From contig DAOTUC010000259.1 of assembly GCA_034437315.1 (NCBI GenBank), forward strand, positions 1 to 5,873: a DNA stretch of 5,873 bases, read 5' to 3'. Positions within the stretch are counted from its first letter, which is position 1. Every line of letters begins with the position of its first letter. Positions 1-5,640 of this stretch are shown piece by piece. The position numbers and the translations under genes were made by a program. The notes beneath the pieces were generated by a model. That model saw only the letters and a list, made by a program, of their open reading frames with translations, was not told the origin of the DNA and searched no databases. This DNA comes from DSAR01 sp034437315 (lineage in GTDB: Bacteria; Chloroflexota; Anaerolineae; B4-G1).

Positions 1-325
1 GACGCCCCGGAGGGCGCACGTTGAGCGCGTTGGGCGGCGGCGTCCAGAGGGACTCAGTGCGATCTTCGATGGTCAGCCGGAACCGCCGTTGCCACCCCGT
101 CGCCCCAAACACCTGGCAGGCGTCACACAGGCCATTGTTTGACTTGTCTGGCTTGTACTCGCAAGTCGTATCCGTCGGGTCACATGCCCGATCGCCCAAC
201 CCCCGCACAATGGCCTCATACCACCAACGCAAGCTGCCGATGATGCCCGTCTCGTGGACGCGATCCATCTCACCAGCGACACCGCCGGTCCACAGTGGCG
301 TCAGCATTCGCAATCGAATCTCCAT
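1..325 (-). CDS. cmr1: Cmr1-like RAMP protein, N-terminal part (runs off window)
   Basis: The reverse strand reads open from an ATG at 325 to the window edge, giving 108 residues without a stop. The start of the product has the Cmr1 (Cas7-group RAMP, type III-B) signature: LTPLWTGGV at residues 8-16, then GIIGSLRWWYEAIVRGLG at 27-44, the segment equivalent to the S-x-K/R-G-x-L-R-W-W motif of Cmr1. Four cysteines (C48, C55, C67, C70, the last two as CDAC) followed by QVFGATGW could form a metal site. In type III-B, Cmr1 caps the crRNA 3' side of the Cmr complex. The start is supported by a GGGAGGAAGG ribosome site 8 bases upstream. It lies 24 bases after csc1 and is probably co-transcribed with the I-D genes. 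A Cmr1-type protein is not a normal I-D subunit, so this may be the first gene of an adjoining type III-B set or an accessory RAMP. The family call is fairly firm; the role is inferred. Confidence 0.75.
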   Translation of the reverse strand, partial: MEIRLRMLTPLWTGGVAGEMDRVHETGIIGSLRWWYEAIVRGLGDRACDPTDTTCEYKPDKSNNGLCDACQVFGATGWQRRFRLTIEDRTESLWTPPPNALNVRPPGR

Positions 326-349
326 GTTACCTTCCTCCCGTCTATTTTA

Positions 350-1108
350 TCACCCCAAACCCTCCACGCCAAAGCGCATTCCCACCGGCAGCAGCACGCC
401 GTCCGCCAACCGGTAGAAAGCGCCACTCAAAAGCGCATTTCTAACCAAGGGCGCCGGCGGTACTGTCACCAGATCATACAGTTCCATCTCAATTTCGGGA
501 GAAAAATCGGCTGGGTTGAGCAACAAAGGTACCGAGACATGCTCCTCTTTTACCTCTTGATAGGCCAGTGCTTGGCTTACAACTCGAGCCTTACTCATAA
601 ATTTGCCCAGACGGATATAGCTGGGGATTTCGATGGGCGATTGGCTGAACACGTGACAGACTGCTTTGTTGCCTACAGCCAGGTACCGGATGCGCCCAAA
701 CTGGGGGCGGTTCGCCGGGCGGGCCATCATCCGATTGTCCGAGGTATCGCGGGCGTACCACGTGCCGCTATCTTGCTCCATCTGGCACCCGTCGGGCCGA
801 GTGACCAATACACCTCTTCCCATCGCAAACCAGTAGGTCTCTGGCTGAGCGTTGAACTGCTCAACGAAGAAACGGGGCTGGCCCTGGATCGTGGCCGGCG
901 TCACGTAGACGCCCCGCTCGTTAAGCGCCCCCAGGTGCTGGCGATAGTGAATGGTCCCGTCGTTAAAGTAAGGCGATTGGCAAAATCCCATCGCGTAGGC
1001 CATGGCGTAGTTACCGACGAGGGGTTCCGTGTAGTAGCAGTTGCTGATTTCCCGGCTGCTGAAGAAGGTTTTCTCCATTAATGTCAACTGGCAGCGATAA
1101 ATGTACAT
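350..1108 (-). CDS. csc1: Csc1 (Cas5d), type I-D Cascade subunit
   Basis: This 252-residue RAMP protein is the Cas5-type subunit of the type I-D effector complex; Cas5 subunits bind the 5' handle of the crRNA and help recognise the PAM with the large subunit. Recognisable features are the first RAMP strand MYIYRCQLTL, the NCYYTEPLVGNYAMAYAMG segment (residues 23-41), SPYFND (45-50), a basic YIRLGKFMSKARV loop (164-176) and the C-terminal LPVGMRF strand (240-246), all typical of Csc1. I chose the ATG at 1108 because a GGAGGTGA ribosome site sits 5 bases before it (GGAGG at 1114-1118). The longer reading frame from 1159 adds 17 residues that do not fit the family's N-terminal strand and has no ribosome site. 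It follows csc2 by 74 bases and precedes the Cmr1-like gene by 24, in one operon. The order cas10d-csc2-csc1 is the standard I-D order. Confidence 0.93.
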   Translation of the reverse strand: MYIYRCQLTLMEKTFFSSREISNCYYTEPLVGNYAMAYAMGFCQSPYFNDGTIHYRQHLGALNERGVYVTPATIQGQPRFFVEQFNAQPETYWFAMGRGVLVTRPDGCQMEQDSGTWYARDTSDNRMMARPANRPQFGRIRYLAVGNKAVCHVFSQSPIEIPSYIRLGKFMSKARVVSQALAYQEVKEEHVSVPLLLNPADFSPEIEMELYDLVTVPPAPLVRNALLSGAFYRLADGVLLPVGMRFGVEGLG

Positions 1109-1160
1109 CGTCACCTCCGTGTATGACTCAAGTGCTCGGTCGATTGGTAGAGATAGCATG

Positions 1161-1177
1161 GGCCCAGCAAACGGGCC
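1161..1177 (-). other. Small hairpin between csc2 and csc1
   Basis: GGCCC and GGGCC arms (5 bp) around a 7-base loop lie just after the csc2 stop codon in the 74-base csc2-csc1 spacer. No T-run follows on the minus strand, so it is not a canonical terminator. It could affect mRNA decay or relative expression, or mean nothing. Confidence 0.25.
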
Positions 1178-1182
1178 GGTGA

Positions 1183-2139
1183 CTAATACGCAATCCCTTT
1201 CAGGATTTGCACCAACTGTTCCTCGTCACGATAGAGATTGATGAGTTCATTCACCAAGTTGTCCACTTCCTCATCCGATAGCCACGTCACGCGACCGACG
1301 ACCCGCTGACTTAATGCTCGCGCCGTCTCTCTCGCTGCGTCAACTACCCCATCGACGTCCAACGGGAATTCCAACTCATCGCTATCTCCTTTGAGTCGAT
1401 CGTAGACCGCCTGAGTTAATTCCAGATTGCTGAACAGCTCGCAATCACTGAAGGCGACCCCTACCAGCACGTTTTTCACCTTGCCAATGCGTGAAGAAAT
1501 CGCGCCATAACGAGTGGTGCGCAACACATTGCCCAATGTATAGCGAACCTCGCCCGGCGTCATATCCTTAAAGGTCTCAATCTCTAAAAACACCGTCTCT
1601 GGTTTAACGTACTCGTCGCCGCCTAGACCTGTCATCCGTTGCTCTTTCTCTCGATCCCAGGGCGTGCCATCTTCAAACGGCGCGTTGAATGTGCGCACAT
1701 CGGTTACTATGGGGGCCGGATGTAGGCTGAAGGCGTCGTCGGTGATGACGCGGGATTTCTGCGCCCCACCGCCGCCAGCGGCGTAGCCGTAGATCATACA
1801 GTCGATACACCGACCGCATGGATTGTTGGTGTTGAGTGCACAGATATCTTCACTGTTTTCCCCCTCATAAAGAAGATCGTGTCGCCGCAAAAGCTCGCGC
1901 CCGGTGCGCCTTTCCGTCGCCGTCTGCTTCCGCTTGCTAATTACCACACGGCGCACCAGCGACCGGTCCTCCAATCCCGCGTGCACGAACTCCTTGTTCT
2001 GAGTCTCGCCGCTGCCCTCAGTGCGGAATATCGCCTCCGATTCGATCCGGCGGATCAACAATACGCTCACGTAACGTCCCTGGGGATTATTCGTATACTC
2101 TTGCAACATTTTTTTGGCATATTTATCAAATACAGACAT
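1183..2139 (-). CDS. csc2: Csc2 (Cas7d), type I-D Cascade backbone
   Basis: This 318-residue protein is the Cas7-type backbone subunit that polymerises along the crRNA in the type I-D complex and holds the guide in 6-base segments. Visible family features: the N-terminal RAMP strand RYVSVLLIRRIESEAIFRTEG (residues 22-42); a four-cysteine zinc-site candidate (C100, C108, C111, C114, with NPCGRCIDC); YGYA plus a glycine-rich stretch (117-125); TDDAFSL and TDVRTFNAPFEDGTP around 133-160; and LGNVLRTTRYGAISSRIGKV (202-221), close to the classic Csc2 glycine-rich segment. The ATG at 2139 is preceded by a perfect AGGAGGT site (2147-2152) with 7-base spacing, so the TTG extension to 2181 is rejected. 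It follows cas10d by 65 bases in the same operon. Length is close to the usual Csc2 (about 320-350). Nothing looks broken. Confidence 0.95.
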   Translation of the reverse strand: MSVFDKYAKKMLQEYTNNPQGRYVSVLLIRRIESEAIFRTEGSGETQNKEFVHAGLEDRSLVRRVVISKRKQTATERRTGRELLRRHDLLYEGENSEDICALNTNNPCGRCIDCMIYGYAAGGGGAQKSRVITDDAFSLHPAPIVTDVRTFNAPFEDGTPWDREKEQRMTGLGGDEYVKPETVFLEIETFKDMTPGEVRYTLGNVLRTTRYGAISSRIGKVKNVLVGVAFSDCELFSNLELTQAVYDRLKGDSDELEFPLDVDGVVDAARETARALSQRVVGRVTWLSDEEVDNLVNELINLYRDEEQLVQILKGIAY

Positions 2140-2172
2140 CTCATTACCTCCTTTAAAAGGTTTTCCTGATGT

Positions 2173-2192
2173 AGCGATCAAAAGCGATCAAA
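2173..2192. repeat. Tandem duplication of AGCGATCAAA in the cas10d-csc2 gap
   Basis: Two exact, directly adjacent 10-base copies (2173-2182 and 2183-2192) make up a third of the 65-base cas10d-csc2 spacer. They lie upstream of the csc2 ribosome site and outside the true csc2 reading frame. Probably a replication-slippage duplication; a protein-binding role is possible but has no support here. Confidence 0.6.
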
Positions 2193-2204
2193 TAATTCTT
2201 ACGC

Positions 2205-2603
2205 CTAACTTTCACTCTTCTTACCAGGGATCTGCTCACGGATGTAGAACATATAGGCCGAGCGGAGTAATTTTTCGTCGGCTAAGAGTTTCTGCAACTT
2301 GCCGCTGTAGATGCCGGCGTAGATATCGTCGAAGAATCCATTCACGAAGTTTTGAGTCGCTTTCCATTTCTTCTGCCCCGGTCGATACTGGGGATCGGCG
2401 ATGCGCTCCAGGTGTTCGAAGATGTCTTCAACAATCGCCGCTCGCAGCGTCTCAATGTCGGCTGCCTCGCTATGATGTCCTAGCTTCTTGAAAATTTCGT
2501 CTAGCGGAGCCATCAACGAGTTTTTCTTCAATGAACGTCCTCGCAATCCACCCTCCCAGGCAATCTTGGCCAATCTTTGTAATGTTTCACTTAATTTACT
2601 CAT
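2205..2603 (-). CDS. cas11d: Cas11d small subunit, internal translation product of cas10d
   Basis: The C-terminal part of Cas10d also appears to be made as a separate 132-residue protein. Codon 807 of cas10d is ATG (2603) and is preceded at 7 bases by a perfect AGGAGGT ribosome site (2611-2616), encoded by the in-frame codons for I-G-G-K-K. The product starts MSKLSETLQRLAKIAWEGG, is helical and basic (LRGRSLKKNSL, GQKKWKATQ), and has the size of a Cas11 small subunit. It is known from type I-D and some other subtypes that the small subunit is translated independently from within the large-subunit gene; several copies line the Cas7 backbone and stabilise target DNA binding. The strength and spacing of this site equal those of csc2, so high production relative to Cas10d is expected. 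Shown by sequence: start and ribosome site. Inferred: actual translation. Confidence 0.88.
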   Translation of the reverse strand: MSKLSETLQRLAKIAWEGGLRGRSLKKNSLMAPLDEIFKKLGHHSEAADIETLRAAIVEDIFEHLERIADPQYRPGQKKWKATQNFVNGFFDDIYAGIYSGKLQKLLADEKLLRSAYMFYIREQIPGKKSES

Positions 2604-5021
2604 CTTTTTACCTCCTATGCTTTGAACTAATGCGTTCACATGGGGAAATGCACGTTGTGAAAGTCGAATCAAAGGCCATTCTCTATCAGAGGCCCGCGCC
2701 TCCATCAATTTCTCGGCGGTATAAAATAAAGCCATCGGTGCGCCGCCCATCGCCTGGACCAGGGCTACCTGTTCATTGCGCCGGGTGTCGGCCGAACGAA
2801 TCAGGCGACTTAACTCGAACAGATGGCGCACCTGCTCCCACAGTAGCGCCAACGTCCCAGGTTGATCGGTTCCATCCTGATATGCGGCATAATCATTCTC
2901 CCTAATCAGTCCGCGGCAAGCCAGCGGCGCATTGGCGACGTATAAATCGTGAAAATCCTCTTTGTCCAGGGGCGCCACCGGTGAGTCGGTCAGCAATACC
3001 TTACAACCAAAATGCTTTTGTAAGAGCATTCCGTTCCATAGGGCGAAGAGAAAGCGCTCAGTATCATTCTGACCGGCCGGATTGAGTGGAAAAATGAGCC
3101 GGTTACCCACGGTCGCCGAATAGCGTGGCAAGTACAGGCCATAGTGTTGCGGTCTACCGTCTCGTGTCAGCCCGGTGAAATCTAGATGTAACGGTTTGTC
3201 GCCTCCAAGTACATGCATCGCATCCGCTGTACGCAGGAAGAGTGCTCGCTCTACCAGGTTCTCCCGCGTCAGCCGATTGATGCCCGTTCGCAAACCCTGG
3301 ATAAACGGCGCAGTCAGGAAAGCATAGGGCAAAAGGTGAAGGTAGATAATTTTCTCTCCTCTCACCGGCGGATAGTTGAGCTTCTCCAATAGGAACTGGA
3401 TCCGGCACAAAGCACAGATGTATTTCTTGGGATCGCCGGGACCTCCCCGTAATCGGTTAGAGAAAGCCTGAACGGTAATATCATCCCGCACGTCGCCCGC
3501 CATCCACTTGTCCGTGGGCATAATTGAGCTGCAAGCGACGCATTGCTTGTGTTGACCTTCCACATAATGCGCCAGGTGCTCGGCGAAGGTGGGCCGATCC
3601 TCATCCTGGAAGCTGAAGACCACGTAACGCCGGACATATTCGGTGAACAGATCTGCCTTTGGATCCTCGCCTCCCTTCTGGGATAACAGGCGTGTCCCAT
3701 CAGCCTCGAAACGACGATACAACGCCTCTTCAGAAAGCCCAATATCGCGAGCTATGACGTAAGCCCTGTCCCACAGGGCGCTAAAGTATTCATAGATTGG
3801 CCAACGGGGCTCGGGAATTTCCAGCAACTGGTAAACGTAATGCCATGGATCGTCTGCTACGTCGGAGAAGTATTCTTTGACAAAGATATAGTACGCCCGC
3901 GTCAATTCACCCAGACGCAGCGTGCTATCATCCATCGCCGTGAGCGGCTTGTCCGACGCCAACATCGCCCGAACCGCTTCAGCTGCCTCAGGGTAGGCCT
4001 TTGCATACTTCTCGAAATATCGTTCAGCTCGTCCTCGCGCTTTCTCCTCAATGCTTGCCGCATCCAGGTTCCGGGCTTGTACCCGGCTGAAGGCCACACG
4101 CCAGATGTCGGCAAAGGGCAGCCCCAGATCCAGGCATTTGGGCATAATTTTGATCCCTCCCGGCTTCGATTCCACGAAATCGGGTAGTTTGTCACTCGTC
4201 ATCGTCGAAACCGCAGCAGCAATGCGCTTGCCCATCTGGGTTAAGTCATACGCAGTCAGTTGTAAATCCTGTCCTCTCGGCGATAGGTACGCCACACCTT
4301 CAGGATAAAAAAGCAAGGGAATGAGATCCAGATCGTCGCGCAGGTGAGCGACGATGCCTTCGTGAATGACATTGGAGAGCAAACCTCGATCCTCGGTCAC
4401 GACGTGGCGGCAGAATTCGTACTGCACGTCACTGAAGGTATTGAGGTGAAAGAGAAAATCGTCCTTGTGCGACCGCTCGTTCAGGGTATGGGAGAGATCA
4501 ACAGCGTCAGCAGCGCGTACTAAGTGCTTTAGCGCCTCCACTCGTTCACGGCTCAGGCCATACGGATTGTGATTACGGATCAGCGACGCCCCGTCGTGAT
4601 GATGATGGGCGGAATGAGCACGAATTAGCGTGGTGATGTCCTCAATGTACATTTCGTACTCCGGGAAGAAGCGATCTAACTTTAGCTTCTTGATTTCGGC
4701 TACAACGTTTTCACCAATGGCTAACTGACCATAACTGCGACCATCATTCATCGTCTTGTTCAGGTCGTGGATCGTGAAGGCGGTGAATAACACCCGGGTT
4801 TCCACATCACTCAAGTCTAAAGCCGGGCGCAATTGTTCTAATACAAATATTCCATTGAGCACATGGACGTAGAGGCTCTCGCCCGCCTTCTTGCCATATT
4901 GAATGATATGCTTGTAAGGCAAAAGGCCATCATTCGCCACAATGTCAATGTAATCCCTGAAAACCGATGGTTCGTCTTTACCGATGAGCAAAGCTAAATG
5001 ACGTGGATCTAAATTGGACAA
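2205..5021 (-). CDS. cas10d: Cas10d (Csc3), type I-D large subunit with HD nuclease
   Basis: This 938-residue protein is the signature large subunit of type I-D Cascade; it recognises the PAM and carries the HD nuclease that in other subtypes sits on Cas3. In order: an N-terminal HD domain with H53, the HD pair H85-D86 in TIHDLNK and a histidine cluster HSAHHHHDG (136-144), all apparently intact; a middle region; a zinc ribbon with C494xxC497 and C536xxC539 (CALC); a degenerate palm region with no GGDD motif, as expected for Cas10d, which makes no cyclic oligoadenylate; and a Cas11-like helical C-terminus (about 807-938) also made separately. The start is TTG at 5021, chosen because GAGAGGAG lies 7 bases upstream and no in-frame ATG gives a better N-terminus; the weak start may hold its level below Cas11d. 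It is the first cas gene after the promoter at 5059-5067, and csc2 follows. Confidence 0.95.
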   Translation of the reverse strand: MSNLDPRHLALLIGKDEPSVFRDYIDIVANDGLLPYKHIIQYGKKAGESLYVHVLNGIFVLEQLRPALDLSDVETRVLFTAFTIHDLNKTMNDGRSYGQLAIGENVVAEIKKLKLDRFFPEYEMYIEDITTLIRAHSAHHHHDGASLIRNHNPYGLSRERVEALKHLVRAADAVDLSHTLNERSHKDDFLFHLNTFSDVQYEFCRHVVTEDRGLLSNVIHEGIVAHLRDDLDLIPLLFYPEGVAYLSPRGQDLQLTAYDLTQMGKRIAAAVSTMTSDKLPDFVESKPGGIKIMPKCLDLGLPFADIWRVAFSRVQARNLDAASIEEKARGRAERYFEKYAKAYPEAAEAVRAMLASDKPLTAMDDSTLRLGELTRAYYIFVKEYFSDVADDPWHYVYQLLEIPEPRWPIYEYFSALWDRAYVIARDIGLSEEALYRRFEADGTRLLSQKGGEDPKADLFTEYVRRYVVFSFQDEDRPTFAEHLAHYVEGQHKQCVACSSIMPTDKWMAGDVRDDITVQAFSNRLRGGPGDPKKYICALCRIQFLLEKLNYPPVRGEKIIYLHLLPYAFLTAPFIQGLRTGINRLTRENLVERALFLRTADAMHVLGGDKPLHLDFTGLTRDGRPQHYGLYLPRYSATVGNRLIFPLNPAGQNDTERFLFALWNGMLLQKHFGCKVLLTDSPVAPLDKEDFHDLYVANAPLACRGLIRENDYAAYQDGTDQPGTLALLWEQVRHLFELSRLIRSADTRRNEQVALVQAMGGAPMALFYTAEKLMEARASDREWPLIRLSQRAFPHVNALVQSIGGKKMSKLSETLQRLAKIAWEGGLRGRSLKKNSLMAPLDEIFKKLGHHSEAADIETLRAAIVEDIFEHLERIADPQYRPGQKKWKATQNFVNGFFDDIYAGIYSGKLQKLLADEKLLRSAYMFYIREQIPGKKSES
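2611..2616 (-). promoter_or_regulatory. Internal ribosome binding site for Cas11d
   Basis: AGGAGG, continuing into T, lies inside the cas10d coding sequence, 7 bases before the ATG at 2603. It is the same sequence and spacing as the csc2 ribosome site at 2147-2152. A full anti-Shine-Dalgarno match positioned perfectly before an in-frame ATG is unlikely by chance and is the deciding evidence for the internal cas11d start. Confidence 0.88.
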
Positions 5022-5028
5022 GTGAAAT

Positions 5029-5036
5029 CTCCTCTC
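5029..5036 (-). promoter_or_regulatory. Ribosome binding site that sets the TTG start of cas10d
   Basis: GAGAGGAG lies 7 bases before the TTG at 5021. It decides the start, since the first codons (TTG TCC AAT TTA) have no nearby ATG in frame. Confidence 0.8.
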
Positions 5037-5058
5037 AATCTATTCTCAAACAAATCCT

Positions 5059-5067
5059 ATTATACCA
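5059..5067 (-). promoter_or_regulatory. Extended -10 promoter of the cas operon
   Basis: On the minus strand TGGTATAAT reads as an extended -10 element (TGn plus the perfect hexamer TATAAT at 5059-5064). No good -35 hexamer exists at 16-18 bases; that position falls in the 22-bp palindrome. Transcription would start near 5052, leaving about 30 bases of leader before the cas10d TTG. The extended -10 can substitute for a poor -35, and overlap with the palindrome suggests operator control. Confidence 0.65.
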
Positions 5068-5073
5068 CAACCC

Positions 5074-5095
5074 CACCCCCACAATTGTGGGGGTG
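5074..5095. promoter_or_regulatory. 22-bp perfect palindrome upstream of the cas10d promoter (operator or hairpin)
   Basis: The two 11-base halves are exact reverse complements (left half CACCCCCACAA), with centre between 5084 and 5085. As DNA it covers the -35 position of the cas10d promoter, a classic operator place for a dimeric regulator. As RNA it would fold into a 9-bp GC-rich stem with an AATT loop between the 132-residue gene and cas10d, but neither strand has a following T-run, so a canonical intrinsic terminator is not supported. Operator is my preferred reading; a factor-independent role as mRNA stabiliser or weak terminator remains possible. Confidence 0.6.
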
Positions 5096-5125
5096 CCTAC
5101 ACCAATTATTTGCTACGCCCTTTGT

Positions 5126-5524
5126 TTAGTCATACTCACTATCATCTAAAAACCAGTTGGGTCCTGTGTCGATTTCTTGTTGTATCTCGGTCATTCTCTG
5201 TCTAATCTCCCCCAATAATGAAAACAATGAGTCGTGCTCTTGCGCATCCAATCGCTCTTGCTCAAGCGTTCTCAATATGCCTGTTTCCAAAATTTGCCAA
5301 TCACGCCACGCCAGGTCAAGCTCTTGACCATGTTCAATTAGCACTTGTTCTATTTGTTGTTGAAGGTCAGAGAGTACTTTGGCCGGCTTGTGTTGATTCG
5401 TGCGCTTTTGACTCCGAGCTACAAGAATAAGATTCTGTACATATGGTATTTTCTGTGGTACAATATTGACAGTCACTGCCGATTCTTGGCGCAAATCTTT
5501 GAGTTTTGTCACGGATACATCCAT
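5126..5524 (-). CDS. Unrecognised 132-residue protein, putative target gene of the mini-CRISPR guide
   Basis: I do not recognise this protein. The N-terminal third is basic (MDVSVTKLKDLRQ, then VARSQKRTNQHKPAK around 35-49); the rest (50-118) is a run of charged amphipathic helices with heptad-like spacing (LSDLQQQIEQVLIEHG, LEQERLDAQEHD, LLGEIRQRMTEIQQEID), possibly coiled coil; the tail (122-132) is acidic. There is no signal peptide, membrane segment, cysteine or obvious helix-turn-helix. I start it at the ATG at 5524, 20 codons inside the open frame, because the outer ATG at 5584 lies between the -35 and -10 of the strong promoter and cannot be transcribed from it. The ribosome site AAAGGA is modest, 4 bases away. 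Its leader contains a sequence matching the spacer of the adjacent mini-CRISPR, so Cascade-guided repression is inferred. It ends 104 bases before cas10d. It could be a toxin held down by Cascade, or a regulator of the cas operon. Confidence 0.72.
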   Translation of the reverse strand: MDVSVTKLKDLRQESAVTVNIVPQKIPYVQNLILVARSQKRTNQHKPAKVLSDLQQQIEQVLIEHGQELDLAWRDWQILETGILRTLEQERLDAQEHDSLFSLLGEIRQRMTEIQQEIDTGPNWFLDDSEYD

Positions 5525-5530
5525 TTTTCC

Positions 5531-5558
5531 TTTGTTGCTCTTTATCAATACCACTAAC
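5531..5558 (-). promoter_or_regulatory. Predicted Cascade target: protospacer-like site with GTT PAM
   Basis: On the minus strand GTT (5558-5556) is followed by AGTGG, TATTG, TAAAG, GCAA and CAA blocks (5555-5532) that match the mini-CRISPR spacer beginning at its first base (5641). Of 24 target bases in the gapped alignment, 22 match; 2 are mismatched (opposite spacer positions 12 and 18) and the spacer has one extra base at position 6 and one at 23. GTN/GTH is the PAM reported for type I-D. The guide would pair with the plus (template) strand of DNA and cannot pair with the mRNA, which has the same sense. The site lies between the transcription start (about 5568) and the start codon (5524), so bound Cascade would block transcription. 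Match and PAM are seen; repression is inferred. Confidence 0.72.
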
Positions 5559-5570
5559 TTTTTTCTTCTA

Positions 5571-5579
5571 TGGTATTGT
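5571..5579 (+). promoter_or_regulatory. Weak candidate promoter for the mini-CRISPR
   Basis: TGGTATTGT on the plus strand has an extended -10 form (TGn plus TATTGT, 4 of 6 consensus bases) and no clear -35. Transcription would begin near 5586, about 20 bases before the first repeat. It overlaps the opposing -10 of the small gene, which would make the two promoters mutually exclusive. I found nothing better on the plus strand between 5440 and 5605, so this is only a candidate. Confidence 0.25.
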
Positions 5580-5603
5580 AGCATAAGACGGATGTACTGT
5601 CAA
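5575..5603 (-). promoter_or_regulatory. Strong sigma70-like promoter of the 132-residue gene
   Basis: On the minus strand: TTGACA (5598-5603, perfect -35), a 17-base spacer, and TACAAT (5575-5580, 5 of 6 for -10). Start of transcription is expected near 5568, giving a leader of about 44 bases before the ATG at 5524. It is the best-matching promoter in the window, stronger than that of the cas operon by consensus. It directly abuts the first mini-CRISPR repeat and lies just upstream of the predicted Cascade target. Such a strong promoter in front of a small gene makes sense if it is normally held off. Confidence 0.85.
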
Positions 5604-5605
5604 GG

Positions 5606-5640
5606 CTTTCGACTCAGAATCCCGACTGAGGGATTGAAAG
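5606..5640 (+). repeat. CRISPR repeat copy 1, hairpin intact
   Basis: It begins CTTTC, carries the AATCCC/GGGATT stem at 5618-5623 and 5630-5635, and ends ATTGAAAG at 5633-5640. A second possible pairing, CTCAG (5613-5617) with CTGAG (5626-5630), overlaps the same region. The left boundary is uncertain by several bases because the second copy is too diverged to define it. Cas6 cutting after GGG would leave the 8-base handle at the 5' end of the guide. Confidence 0.78.

Noticed and set aside
254..1081. Open plus-strand frame of 275 codons opposite csc1
   Set aside because: Antisense shadow of csc1 and the Cmr1-like gene; no ribosome site, and the encoded sequence is not family-like.
1109..1159. 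Longer N-terminus for csc1 from the ATG at 1159
   Set aside because: No ribosome site, overlaps a small hairpin, and the added 17 residues do not fit the family; the ATG at 1108 has GGAGGTGA at the right distance.
2140..2181. Longer N-terminus for csc2 from a TTG at 2181
   Set aside because: The added codons include the AGGAGGT site that serves the ATG at 2139.
3195..3206. GGDK at Cas10d residues 606-609 as a possible active GGDD-type palm motif
   Set aside because: It lacks the second aspartate and lies nearer the zinc ribbon than the GGDD hairpin does in type III Cas10; Cas10d is known to have an inactive palm.
3154..3742. Open frames of 84 and 126 codons on the minus strand inside cas10d
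   Set aside because: They are out-of-frame shadows of cas10d without ribosome sites or protein-like composition.
5062..5068. GTGGTAT in the cas10d promoter as a second guide target for autorepression
   Set aside because: Only about 5 seed bases match, position 1 is mismatched and the preceding bases in that register are GGT, not GTN; too short to claim.
5074..5095. Palindrome as an intrinsic terminator of the 132-residue gene
   Set aside because: The stem is strong but no T-run follows on either strand.
5564..5569. Tandem AGA-AGA near the transcript start, like the rare arginine codons of the CreT toxin RNA of Haloarcula
   Set aside because: It lies at the expected transcript start with no start codon before it, so it would not be translated.
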